Assembly (NCBI GenBank): GCA_001897035.1
Contig: MKRS01000268.1
Span: 1-11,864 of the forward strand
DNA length: 11,864 nt
Source: Bacteroidales bacterium 45-6
GTDB taxonomy: Bacteria; Bacteroidota; Bacteroidia; Bacteroidales; Dysgonomonadaceae
Reading direction: 5' to 3'
Part shown: in pieces, positions 1 to 7,708 of the stretch
Layout of the letters: every line of letters begins with the position of its first letter
Position numbering within the stretch: the stretch's first letter is position 1
Notes under the pieces: model-generated
Told to the model about the DNA's origin: nothing
The model's database searches: none
Seen by the model: the letters and a program-made list of their open reading frames with translations, nothing else
Program-made: the position numbers and the translations under genes

Positions 1-670
1 CTTGCGAACCACTCACATATTTTGTTCCAGGAGGATTTTCGAAGCAGAAAAGGGTTTTGGCCAATGTTTCTTTGTCTCCTGCGGGAATATCCACTTGCCA
101 TAGCTCGATGGCTTTTTTGCGGGAGCTGGTGGACATGCCGCTACGGTCGTTGAATTCATAATCAGGTTCTATACAAATTGTAACCACTGAGCCGGGATGC
201 TGGCTGCTGACATTCGGTTGGTCGAGCCATCCCCCCGCAATGTCGATCCGGTAGGGAATCCGGCATTCCTCACGCAAGGCGGTAGTGGAGCGGGCTGGTA
301 ATTCGCCGTGAGGCACGCGTTTGCTCACGACGTATTCGATGCCGAGTTCTTGACAGATCTGCTCTTTGAGGGCGCTGTGCCCGTCACTGTTCACAAAGAA
401 AATGTCGGGTTTCAGTTCCTTGAGTTCATCCAGGAAGTCAAGCAGTCCTCCTCCCCGGTTCACCCAGGCATCTTTCACCGTCTTGAGCGATTTCACCATG
501 TAGAGGCGTTCTTGTTCACTGTTGAACGTTTTCCGCGCTTTCAACTCGTTGATCGTCTTGTCGGACCCAATGCCTACATACAGGTCTCCGTATTTGGCTG
601 CTTCTTCAAAAAAGGCTACGTGGCCACTGTGCAGCATATCATAGCAGCCGCTTACAAAAACTTTTTTCAT
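1..670 (-). CDS. Nucleotidyltransferase (HxGH) fused to a GHMP-type sugar kinase, C-terminus cut off
   Basis: The reading frame is open from an ATG at 670 to the window edge, giving 223 codons with no stop. The N-terminal part (about residues 1-135) is a cytidylyltransferase-like domain: it starts MKKVFVSGCYDMLHSGH, with the nucleotide-binding HSGH at 14-17, and carries a second signature, ARSTTALR, at 126-133. Immediately after comes RIPYRIDIAGGWLDQP (137-152), which resembles the N-terminal sugar-binding strand of GHMP kinases such as the heptose-7-phosphate and fucose kinases. The visible part ends at SGSQ, probably the start of the kinase GxQD motif. The protein may therefore both phosphorylate a sugar and transfer a nucleotide to it, but substrate and nucleotide are unknown. 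It lies 149 bp after fucP on the same strand, with no strong terminator between, so it may be the last gene of the fucose operon. The domain calls are fairly sure; the kinase half is incomplete and the role is inference. Confidence 0.8.
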   Translation of the reverse strand, partial: MKKVFVSGCYDMLHSGHVAFFEEAAKYGDLYVGIGSDKTINELKARKTFNSEQERLYMVKSLKTVKDAWVNRGGGLLDFLDELKELKPDIFFVNSDGHSALKEQICQELGIEYVVSKRVPHGELPARSTTALREECRIPYRIDIAGGWLDQPNVSSQHPGSVVTICIEPDYEFNDRSGMSTSSRKKAIELWQVDIPAGDKETLAKTLFCFENPPGTKYVSGSQ

Positions 671-819
671 TTTCAATTTTCTTATTTTAGTTTTCAAGAT
701 TATATTTATAGAGATAGCTATGAAGCATTAGCTTTTGGTGATTTGCTAAATTTCTTGACCTACCCGCGAACCTCATGAGAGTGATCCCATTGTTAAGCAA
801 TTAGTTAATTTTCTCACTT

Positions 820-2217
820 TCAAGTTTGTGCATTGCCTTGCATGTGATTTGGCGAATCTTGTTGGGCATGTCGGTTTTTCACCTTGCTTCCGACAAACCC
901 GTAGAACGAGATGTAGAGGAAACATACCAGCGGGATGATGAATCCGAGATTCATTTTTTCAGCACCGATCCAACCCATTAAAGCTGGGGCAATGGCTCCT
1001 CCCACGATTGTCAGAATGAGTATGGAGGAGGCTGTTTTCGTTTTGTCACCCAAACCTGTCAACCCCAATGCAAAAATGGAAGGGAACATGATCGACATGA
1101 ACAGGTAGCTGCAGATGAGTGCCATCACTCCAAAGCGGTTGTGGACTTGTGTCACCGCCAGCATCAGCAGCGTGTTGGCCAAGGCGCAAAGACCTAACAG
1201 CGTGCCAGCCTTCACTTTTTTCATGATCATGCTGCCCGACAAGCGTCCGATGGCGAACAGCAGCATGCCGCCAAGGCCAAGGAGCAAACCGCCCTGTATT
1301 TCAGTTAGTTTCACCTCTTTTACCTCGATGGTGTAGTTGATGAAAAAGCTACCAATCCCTGTTTGAGCTGCCACGTAGAGGAATTGAGCCACTACGGCCA
1401 GCACAAAATGGCGTTGCCTGGAAAGGGGAATCTCTTTCTTTCCGGCATCGCTCTCCGGGGAATCTTCGTCGTGCGAAATGGAAGCTGCGTTAACTTCGGG
1501 TAGCTTTGCAAAAACAAACATGACCAAGACGAGCAAGACTAACAGGCCAAGCCCGACATAGGGAACAATCAAAGCTGAATTCTCAGTGTGCGATTTTATA
1601 TTCTCCAGCGGGATGGCGTCGCTGATGTCTTTCAACCCCAAGAATACCTTTTTGAGAGCTTGGATAAACAATTCTAAAATCGATTGGTTGGAATTGTTTT
1701 TGAAAATGAGGATAGACCCGATCAGTGGCCCCATGATCCATCCAAGGGCATTGAATGTTTGAGCCAGGTTGATGCGGCTGGCGGCTTTGTCGGCTGGGCC
1801 GAGGAGGGTGGTGTAGGGGTTAGCCACCGTTTCCAGAAATGTGAGTCCGGCAAACAACACCAGCAGACCAATGAGGAATGCCCAGAATGCGTTGATCCCT
1901 ACGGCGGGTACAAACCAGAAAGCTCCCGCGGCAAACAGCGTCAGTCCAACCAATATTCCCCTCTTGAAGCCGTATTTGCGGGCCACAATTCCTGCCGGGA
2001 TAGCCATCAGGAAATAAGCTCCGTAGGCTGCGGCCTGCACAGCTCCCGACTGGGCTTTGGTGAGGTGCAGCGAGTCTTGGAAGTGTTTATTGAGCACATC
2101 CAACAGGCTATGGGCAAATCCCCACAGGAAGAATAGGCTGGTAATCAGGATAAACGGAAAGAGATAATTCTCGCCGTTCTTCCCGGTGAATAAACTGTTT
2201 TGGTTTTTCTGGTTCAT
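820..2217 (-). CDS. fucP: L-fucose:H+ symporter (major facilitator superfamily)
   Basis: This 465-residue protein has about twelve hydrophobic segments and matches the FucP branch of the major facilitator superfamily, which brings L-fucose across the inner membrane with a proton. In the first segment, FFLWGFAHSLLDVL (29-42) holds Asp40 at the place of the essential E. coli FucP Asp46. LETVANPYTTLLG (128-140) holds Glu129 at the place of E. coli Glu135. The second half keeps family stretches such as VAQFLYVAAQTGIGSFF and GLTGLGDKTKTASS. It is somewhat longer than E. coli FucP (438 residues), partly because of a longer polar loop around 173-215 between segments 5 and 6. It lies 76 bp downstream of the kinase gene on the same strand. 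Transport of a related deoxysugar is possible, but the isomerase in the same operon argues for L-fucose. Confidence 0.93.
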   Translation of the reverse strand: MNQKNQNSLFTGKNGENYLFPFILITSLFFLWGFAHSLLDVLNKHFQDSLHLTKAQSGAVQAAAYGAYFLMAIPAGIVARKYGFKRGILVGLTLFAAGAFWFVPAVGINAFWAFLIGLLVLFAGLTFLETVANPYTTLLGPADKAASRINLAQTFNALGWIMGPLIGSILIFKNNSNQSILELFIQALKKVFLGLKDISDAIPLENIKSHTENSALIVPYVGLGLLVLLVLVMFVFAKLPEVNAASISHDEDSPESDAGKKEIPLSRQRHFVLAVVAQFLYVAAQTGIGSFFINYTIEVKEVKLTEIQGGLLLGLGGMLLFAIGRLSGSMIMKKVKAGTLLGLCALANTLLMLAVTQVHNRFGVMALICSYLFMSIMFPSIFALGLTGLGDKTKTASSILILTIVGGAIAPALMGWIGAEKMNLGFIIPLVCFLYISFYGFVGSKVKNRHAQQDSPNHMQGNAQT

Positions 2218-2293
2218 GATTTACTTTCTTTGTTATAAATGATAAGTTAAAATCGTTTTTTTGCTGTAACAGGTTGAAAATTCGGGCATGAAA

Positions 2294-3769
2294 TTATCTA
2301 TTTTTTTTGAATAAGGTTTCTTTTTGAGCAAAAAAGCTTGCCCATCTCTCGCTATTTTCGGGAGAAAATGTTTCGAAAGCAAAACTGTTTCGTATAATGG
2401 AATGCCCTTCTCGCCAATCTTTCACCTCACCGTAGCCGATGGCCTGCTGCATGATGTTTCCTACGGCTGTGCCTTCGGTGAGTCCGGTCGTCACTTGCAT
2501 GTTCAAGGCATTGGCGGTGTATTGTGCCAGCATTCTGTTCCGGCTACCGCCACCCACCATGTGAAGCCTATTGACGGGTTTTCCGGTGCATTGGGCGATT
2601 TTGTCGAGAACCGTCCGATATTTTAAGGCCAAAGATTCGATCACGCAGCGCGCTAATTCGCCTTTGTCCGATGGAATTGGTTGCTGTGTCTGCCTGCAAA
2701 ATTGGCGGATTGCCTCGGTCATCGATTCGGGGTGGTTGAAACTGGCATTGTCGGGATCCACAACTCCACCGAAGGGTTGCGAGCTGGCTGTTTTGCTGAG
2801 CAGGGCGTCGTAGTCGGTTTTTTCCCCTTCTTCGTTTTCCCATTCGGCAACCAAACGCTGCAATAGCCACAAGCCGGTGATGTTGCGCATGAAGAGTATT
2901 TTGCCGTTGACACCTCCTTCGTTGGTGAAGTCGTGTTCAAGTGCCTTGTTGTCGAGAATCGGATTGTCCGATAATTTGCCAAGCAGCGACCAAGTGCCGG
3001 AACTTAAGAAAGCCCAATCGTCGCCTTCTTCCGGAATGGCGCCTATGGCACTGGCTGTGTCGTGCGATCCGACGGAGAAAACCTTTACACCCAATGCCCC
3101 TGTTTCATGCTCTATTTCTTTTGTTAGCTTTCCTATCGGTTCACCTGGAAAAACAATTTTTCCCATCAGCCGGGAAGGCAGACCTAACCCGACGATGATT
3201 TCTTCGCTCCATGCTTTTTCATGTGCATGAAGCAGTTGGGATGTTGAGGCAATCGTGTATTCGTTGAAAGCCTTGCCCGTGAGGAAGAAATTGATCAAAT
3301 CGGGCATAAACAACAATCGATCGGCTATTTGCAACGATTTGTCTTGGCCAAGGATTTGGCTATATGCCTGGAAAAGGGTGTTGATTTCCATCTGTTGGAT
3401 TCCCGTGATGGAGAACAGCTTTTCAGGGGAAATAATTTCGGTCATCTTTTGGGATAGTCCCGTCGTTCGTTTGTCGCGGTAGCATACGGGATTTGCCAAG
3501 AGTTTCCCGGAGTTGTCCACCAAACCATAATCAACGCCCCAAGTGTCCACCCCGATTCCTTGGAGCTGGTATCCTTTCTTGATCGACAATCGGATGCCCT
3601 CCTTGATGTCGGCAAAAAGGGAAAGAAAGTTCCAATAGAGTGTCCCGCCCATTTCCACGGGAGGATTCACAAATCGGTGTATTTCTTCGAGCCGCAGCTT
3701 TCCGTTTTCGATGAAGCCAACAATGGCTCGTCCGCTGCCTGCTCCTAAATCAATAGCGAGGTATGCCAT
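2294..3769 (-). CDS. fucK: L-fuculokinase of the rhamnulokinase (RhaB-like) FGGY type
   Basis: This 491-residue FGGY-family carbohydrate kinase should phosphorylate L-fuculose at O1 with ATP, the step between isomerase and aldolase. The N-terminus has the phosphate-binding loop AIDLGAGSGRA (5-15), then GVDTWGVDYGLVD (73-85). The catalytic Asp is probably Asp237 in SVGSHDTASAIGA, and the ATP-site motif VGGGSRNRML is at 405-414. By length and motifs it is much closer to E. coli rhamnulokinase RhaB (489 residues) than to E. coli FucK. The fuculokinase call therefore rests on its place between fucA and fucP in an operon that begins with a true fucose isomerase. Activity on L-rhamnulose as well is possible. 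Its start at 3769 lies 68 bp after the fucA stop, and that gap holds a long inverted repeat. Confidence 0.88.
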   Translation of the reverse strand: MAYLAIDLGAGSGRAIVGFIENGKLRLEEIHRFVNPPVEMGGTLYWNFLSLFADIKEGIRLSIKKGYQLQGIGVDTWGVDYGLVDNSGKLLANPVCYRDKRTTGLSQKMTEIISPEKLFSITGIQQMEINTLFQAYSQILGQDKSLQIADRLLFMPDLINFFLTGKAFNEYTIASTSQLLHAHEKAWSEEIIVGLGLPSRLMGKIVFPGEPIGKLTKEIEHETGALGVKVFSVGSHDTASAIGAIPEEGDDWAFLSSGTWSLLGKLSDNPILDNKALEHDFTNEGGVNGKILFMRNITGLWLLQRLVAEWENEEGEKTDYDALLSKTASSQPFGGVVDPDNASFNHPESMTEAIRQFCRQTQQPIPSDKGELARCVIESLALKYRTVLDKIAQCTGKPVNRLHMVGGGSRNRMLAQYTANALNMQVTTGLTEGTAVGNIMQQAIGYGEVKDWREGHSIIRNSFAFETFSPENSERWASFFAQKETLFKKNR

Positions 3770-3781
3770 AAGCTGTACTAA

Positions 3782-3825
3782 TGTGACCGAGTGGCCAAGA
3801 TAACAAACAGGGTCACTCGGTTACA
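3782..3825. repeat. Imperfect inverted repeat between fucA and fucK
   Basis: TGTGACCGAGTG (3782-3793) and CACTCGGTTACA (3814-3825) are reverse complements except at one position and are separated by 20 bases. In RNA from the operon strand the arms form 11 of 12 pairs with one A-C mismatch. In plus-strand RNA the odd pair is a G-U wobble, and the stem is followed within about eight bases by a run of seven T (3833-3839). It fills most of the gap between two operon genes. It could be an mRNA-processing or stability element, a partial internal terminator, or a terminator of antisense transcription. Function is inference. Confidence 0.6.
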
Positions 3826-3837
3826 CGGTCAGTTTTT

Positions 3838-4482
3838 TTACTTGCTTGTTTTTCCTAACACATACACGTCCAAATCGTGGATTTCATCGCCGGTGAGGGT
3901 GAGGTAGTTATCTTTTCCTGCGAGAACGATTATCTTGCAAGCCATTTCAAAAAAGACCGCTTTTTGAAAGGCATCGTCAAAATCTTTTCCACACACCACT
4001 TGTCCGTGTTTACTCATCAAAGCACAATCGTGGTTTTCCAAAGCCTTGGTGATGGCTGCCGCCAATTCGGGCGAACCGGGCCTAAAATACGGCACAACCG
4101 GTATCTCCCGTCCGGGATAGCACGGGATTTCGGCAGTCACATTGAAGTCCGTTGGTTTGTCCTTCATGCAGGAGACGACGGTGGCATATTCCGATTGGAA
4201 ATGGATCACCACGTTCATGTCTTTCCTCTCCCGGAGGACTCCCAAATGGAATGTACTTTCCATCGAAGGCTTTGGCCCGTCGATGCGCATTCCGTCGGAG
4301 ATGCGGCATACGGCCACATTTTCTTCCTCTATGCGCGAAAGCCACGATCCTGTTCCCGAAACCAGCGCAGTGTCATCGTCTATTCTCCACGAAATATTTC
4401 CGCTGCTGCAAAGCATCAGCCGCTCTTTTCCCACCCGGTGGGCTTGTTCAATAAATTCTGCTTTTTTGCTGTTTATGTCCAT
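3838..4482 (-). CDS. fucA: L-fuculose-1-phosphate aldolase (class II aldolase/adducin family)
   Basis: This 214-residue protein has the size and fold signatures of the class II aldolase/adducin family. In this operon it should split L-fuculose 1-phosphate into dihydroxyacetone phosphate and L-lactaldehyde. The phosphate-binding stretch CSSGNIS is at 25-31 and SGTGS at 42-46. Aligned by eye with E. coli FucA, Glu75 stands at the catalytic Glu73, His94 at zinc ligand His92 and His159 (in SKHGQVV) at His155. The third zinc ligand, His94 of E. coli, is replaced by Gln96 (VIHFQSEYAT). The rest of the family pattern is intact, so this looks like a lineage variant rather than a dead enzyme. Its ATG lies 6 bp after the mutarotase stop, which suggests translational coupling. 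An L-rhamnulose-1-phosphate aldolase role is less likely given the isomerase. Confidence 0.9.
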   Translation of the reverse strand: MDINSKKAEFIEQAHRVGKERLMLCSSGNISWRIDDDTALVSGTGSWLSRIEEENVAVCRISDGMRIDGPKPSMESTFHLGVLRERKDMNVVIHFQSEYATVVSCMKDKPTDFNVTAEIPCYPGREIPVVPYFRPGSPELAAAITKALENHDCALMSKHGQVVCGKDFDDAFQKAVFFEMACKIIVLAGKDNYLTLTGDEIHDLDVYVLGKTSK

Positions 4483-4488
4483 GGTGAT

Positions 4489-4878
4489 TTATTTGAGTGC
4501 GTCTGTCAGAGAGTAAATCCGTTCCATCAATTTCCATTTTTCTTCCGAACGCTGTCCTTCCCGTACCAATTGGAACGGGGCAACAAATTCTTCCCACTCG
4601 GCCTGCCGTTCGAAAGTAGCCAATCGACCGAAAGCCTCGTCCCAATCGAAATCGAGGGGAGTTTCCACAATCATGAAAGCCATGTTGGAATGAATGTAGA
4701 TTTCCATGTCCAAGATGCCTGCCCGCCTGATTCCTTCGGGAATCTCTTTCCAGGTGTTGGCGCTGTCGTGCCAATACTTGTATTCGTCGATAGTTTCCGG
4801 ATTCAGAAACAAGAATTGGCAGAAACGCTTTGTGGGTCCTGCGGTTTCGCGGATGTACCCTTCTTTTAGATTCATCAT
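4489..4878 (-). CDS. L-fucose/L-rhamnose mutarotase (RhaM family)
   Basis: This 129-residue protein resembles the RhaM (YiiL) mutarotases, small dimeric enzymes that interconvert the alpha and beta anomers of L-rhamnose. A YxxxH pair, Tyr33 and His37 in DEYKYWHDS, matches the catalytic Tyr18 and His22 of E. coli RhaM, and a tryptophan in RQAEWEEF (Trp95) sits near the family's conserved Trp pair. It is about 25 residues longer than E. coli RhaM, mainly at the N-terminus. Because it lies between fucI (11 bp upstream) and fucA (6 bp downstream), it most likely supplies the right anomer of L-fucose to the isomerase, replacing the unrelated FucU of E. coli. The second codon is also ATG, so the true start could be 4875. 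Confidence 0.87.
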   Translation of the reverse strand: MMNLKEGYIRETAGPTKRFCQFLFLNPETIDEYKYWHDSANTWKEIPEGIRRAGILDMEIYIHSNMAFMIVETPLDFDWDEAFGRLATFERQAEWEEFVAPFQLVREGQRSEEKWKLMERIYSLTDALK

Positions 4879-4889
4879 GTTTTTCGTAT

Positions 4890-6677
4890 TTATTTTTTAT
4901 ACAATGGGCCATATACTTGGCAGGCACGGTAGTCAGCCCCCTCCTTGTCCATGCCATAAGCGCTCCATGCAGCAGGGCGGTAGATGCTCTTTTCCTCCAC
5001 ATTGTGCATGCAAACGGGAATCCGCAACATCGAGGCCAAAGTGATGAGGTCGGCACCTATGTGTCCGGCACTGATGGCTCCGTGGTTGGCTCCCCAATTG
5101 TTCATAACGGAATATACGTCCTTGAAATTGTCAGAATTGCTTAATCTGGGGACAAACCAGGTTGTGGGCCAGCCCTTGTCGGTTCTTTCATCGAGAATTT
5201 GGTGGATTTCCGGATCCAGATCCACAGTCCAGCCTTCGGCAATTTGCAGCACGGGACCCAATCCTTTCACCAGATTGAGGCGCATCATCGTGCAAGGGAT
5301 TCCTCCCAATGTGAGGAACTTGGAAGAAAAGCCGCCGCCACGAAAATATTCACGGTTGGCCGGCACCCAGGACGTTGCGTCCAAGCAAGCGTTTGCCTCT
5401 TCTTTGGTGATTTCCCAGAAAGGCTTCATGGTGGATTTGCCTTGGCTGTCGCATTGTCTTCCCGAGCCATCCAAGGTGGCTGCACCGGAGTTGATAAGGT
5501 GGATCATCCCGCCTGCGGCCAAGCCTTCAAGCTTTTTGCCCGTAACCCGTTTGACTGCTTCCGGACTCCAATAGGTGCGCACATCGGCAAAAATCTGTGC
5601 CGTGTTGGTGAGCAGGTGTCCGAATAGCATGGCCGTGCCATTGAGTGCATCGTTTTCGGTGGCTAAGATATAGGGTGCGCGAACGCCTGTCCAGTCGAAA
5701 GACGAATTGAGGATCGCTTCGGTGAAGTCTCCATTCGGATAGAAATCGGTCCATTGGCGTTGCCCTTGAAAACCTGCCGCAATGGCATTGTGTCCAAGAG
5801 CTTCTTCCCCAAACCCAAGTTCTTTGAGCCGTGGATTGCCCACCATCAGGTCGCGGACGATGAGGGTCATTCTTACGATAAATTCCCAGTCGGCATCTTT
5901 TTGCTCGCGGGTTTTAGCCAAATGAGGTTTGTTGTTGTCGGCCGCTTCCTTGCAATTGGCTTTGGCCCAGGCAAGGGCTTTTTCGAATTCTTCCATGTCG
6001 TAAATTCCTTCTGTCATCCGTCGGATGAGTTCTACTTCGTCCACCCCTTCGCAACGCATTCCGAGGTAATCTTCAAAGAAATCTGTATTCACGATAGAGC
6101 CTGCGATGCCCATGCACACTGCGCCAATGGACAAATAGGATTTGCCGCGCATAATGGCTACTGCTTGTCCGGCACGGGCAAAACGGAGTAATTTTTCTTT
6201 CACATCTTCGGGGATCTCGGTATCTGAGGAATCTTTCACGTCGTGGCCATAGATGCCGAATGCGGGCAATCCTTTTTGGGCATGTCCGGCAAGTACGGCG
6301 GCCAGATACACTGCTCCCGGGCGTTCCGTTCCATTGAAACCCCACACAGCTTTCACGGTGTGTTGCTCCATGTCCATGGTTTCGCTGCCGTAGCACCAGC
6401 AAGGGGTGACGGTGATGGTGACGCCCACATTTTCCCTTCTGAATTTTTCGGCGCAGGCAGCGCTTTCGGCCACCCGGCCTATGGTGGTGTCGGCAATAAC
6501 GCATTCAACGGGTGTTCCGTCGGGATTTTTGATCGTCGAGGAAAGCAAGTCAACCACGCTTTTCGCCATGTTCATTGTTTGTACTTCGAGGGATTCCCTG
6601 ACTCCTCCCATGCGGCCATCGATGGTGGGGCGGATGCCTATCTTGGGCCATGTGCCCAAATACCTGTTCGTTTTCAT
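4890..6677 (-). CDS. fucI: L-fucose isomerase
   Basis: This 595-residue protein is a full-length FucI (E. coli 591 residues), a cytoplasmic Mn-dependent ketol isomerase that converts L-fucose to L-fuculose. It resembles the E. coli enzyme along its whole length. The three metal ligands are all present with a constant offset of +4: Glu341 in ATENDALNG (E. coli Glu337), Asp365 in IFADVRTYW (Asp361) and His532 in WGANHGAIS (His528). The N-terminus [11 protein letters not shown] and the C-terminus [14 protein letters not shown] are typical. Related FucI enzymes also act on D-arabinose. It is the first gene of the operon and lies 176 bp from the divergent AraC-type regulator. A Bacteroidota -7 promoter match sits about 36 bp before its start. 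No strong ribosome binding site precedes the ATG, as is usual in this phylum. Confidence 0.97.
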   Translation of the reverse strand: MKTNRYLGTWPKIGIRPTIDGRMGGVRESLEVQTMNMAKSVVDLLSSTIKNPDGTPVECVIADTTIGRVAESAACAEKFRRENVGVTITVTPCWCYGSETMDMEQHTVKAVWGFNGTERPGAVYLAAVLAGHAQKGLPAFGIYGHDVKDSSDTEIPEDVKEKLLRFARAGQAVAIMRGKSYLSIGAVCMGIAGSIVNTDFFEDYLGMRCEGVDEVELIRRMTEGIYDMEEFEKALAWAKANCKEAADNNKPHLAKTREQKDADWEFIVRMTLIVRDLMVGNPRLKELGFGEEALGHNAIAAGFQGQRQWTDFYPNGDFTEAILNSSFDWTGVRAPYILATENDALNGTAMLFGHLLTNTAQIFADVRTYWSPEAVKRVTGKKLEGLAAGGMIHLINSGAATLDGSGRQCDSQGKSTMKPFWEITKEEANACLDATSWVPANREYFRGGGFSSKFLTLGGIPCTMMRLNLVKGLGPVLQIAEGWTVDLDPEIHQILDERTDKGWPTTWFVPRLSNSDNFKDVYSVMNNWGANHGAISAGHIGADLITLASMLRIPVCMHNVEEKSIYRPAAWSAYGMDKEGADYRACQVYGPLYKK

Positions 6678-6712
6678 GATGTGTGAAAAAATTAGTTGAT
6701 TAAGGATTAAGG

Positions 6713-6720
6713 CAAATGTA
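6713..6720 (-). promoter_or_regulatory. Candidate -7 promoter element of the fucose operon
   Basis: On the minus strand this reads TACATTTG, an exact match to the Bacteroidota housekeeping -7 consensus TAnnTTTG. Transcription would start near 6706, leaving a leader of about 30 bases before the fucI ATG at 6677. No TTTG -33 element is found 19-21 bases further upstream, as would be expected if the promoter needs an activator such as the divergent AraC-family protein. The match is seen; use as a promoter is inferred. Confidence 0.5.
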
Positions 6721-6782
6721 GGTTGTTGGATTTGCTACTGCTTTCACTTTTTCGACAATAAAATAGCATGAAACCGATATTT

Positions 6783-6798
6783 TAGATTCTTTAATCTA
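6783..6798. promoter_or_regulatory. Small palindrome in the divergent fucI/regulator region, possible operator
   Basis: TAGATT and AATCTA are perfect reverse complements separated by four bases (CTTT). The element lies between the two divergent genes, upstream of the fucI promoter candidate and 55 bp before the regulator's ATG. It could be an operator, but AraC-family proteins more often bind direct repeats, and a short AT-rich palindrome can occur by chance. Confidence 0.25.
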
Positions 6799-6853
6799 TG
6801 TTTTCTTTGTAGAATGTATATATTTACGGAACCTTAAGTATAATATAAAAACG

Positions 6854-7708
6854 ATGAACAGGCATCCCGATTTTATCCTTCTCAATGTGGGGCATAGCCG
6901 ATTGAATGCCAATTGGAACTGGAGCCGGATTTGTAGTCCTTTTGCCCGGATCTATTTGGTGGAAGGCGGGGAGGCACGGACAAGGATGGGGGGAGAGATT
7001 TTCCATTTGAAGCCGGGGCATCTTTATCTTATTCCTCCGTTTGCGCTTCACGACGACATGTGCGAGGGCCATTTTGATCTCTACTATATTCATTTTTACG
7101 AAAATGGGCCTCTTCCCGAATCTCTATTCGACACTCACCTGTTTCCGATGGAGTTGCCGGCCACGGAATTTCACCGGATGCTGGTGCGACGGTTGTTGGA
7201 GGCCAATCCGGATCGTTATTTGCGGCATATCGACCCCCAGATTTACGACAATGCTTCCTCTTTTCGGCGGTTTGATGCCGACAATAGCAAAATGCCCTTG
7301 TGTTCTACGATCGAAACACAGGGCATTCTATATCAATTGATGTCGGTATTTATACGGGAAATGGGGCATAAGTCGGCAAACAAGGACAAGCGGATTTTTC
7401 AGGCTCTGCAGTATATCCATGCCAATATCAATCAAAATATTTCCATCTCGCAGTTAGCCGATCTGTACTGCATGACTTCCGACCATTTTATTCGCCTCTT
7501 CAGGAAGGAGATGAAGCTTACTCCGTTGAAATACATCAACCAGAAAAAGATGGAAAGAGCGCAAATCCTGTTGACGACTACCAGTCAGACTGTCCGGCAG
7601 ATTGCCGTTGACTTGTCGGTGGAGAATGTGTCGTACTTCAACCGCTTGTTCCGGCAACATGCGGGAAAAACTCCCACGCAGTTCCGTAACGACCATGTCA
7701 ACATTTAG
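6854..7708 (+). CDS. AraC-family transcriptional regulator, probably of the fucose operon
   Basis: This 284-residue protein has the AraC/XylS layout. The N-terminal half (about 1-150) is a cupin-like sensing domain with GGEIFHLKPGHLYLIPP at 46-62, the usual turn that ends in a 'pathway to proline' strand. The C-terminal DNA-binding domain covers about 178-280. Its first helix-turn-helix is near 197-218 (ISISQLADLYCMTSDHFIRL) and the second near 246-268 (VRQIAVDLSVENVSYFNRLF), followed by the family end motif GKTPTQFR. It is transcribed divergently from fucI, so activation of the fucose operon by L-fucose or a pathway intermediate is the simplest idea. This is inference; Bacteroides thetaiotaomicron instead uses the GntR-type repressor FucR. 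The gene's own promoter is not clear. It ends directly against the convergent LytTR gene. Confidence 0.9.
   Translation: MNRHPDFILLNVGHSRLNANWNWSRICSPFARIYLVEGGEARTRMGGEIFHLKPGHLYLIPPFALHDDMCEGHFDLYYIHFYENGPLPESLFDTHLFPMELPATEFHRMLVRRLLEANPDRYLRHIDPQIYDNASSFRRFDADNSKMPLCSTIETQGILYQLMSVFIREMGHKSANKDKRIFQALQYIHANINQNISISQLADLYCMTSDHFIRLFRKEMKLTPLKYINQKKMERAQILLTTTSQTVRQIAVDLSVENVSYFNRLFRQHAGKTPTQFRNDHVNI

Noticed and set aside
308..778. 156-codon plus-strand frame near the left edge
   Set aside because: It is antisense to the HxGH nucleotidyltransferase frame, which is clearly coding.
3877..4869. 330-codon open frame on the plus strand, antisense to fucA and the mutarotase
   Set aside because: It overlaps two well-supported genes on the other strand, has no recognisable domain, and its composition fits a shadow of their codon use.
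4448..5056. 202-codon minus-strand frame across fucI, the mutarotase and the fucA start
   Set aside because: It lies in another frame over recognised genes, is Arg/His-rich, and shows no family similarity.
6806..6826. TTTG and TATATTTA as a promoter for the AraC-family gene
   Set aside because: The spacing is 9 bases instead of 19-21 and the -7 element lacks its final G, so chance in AT-rich DNA is likelier.
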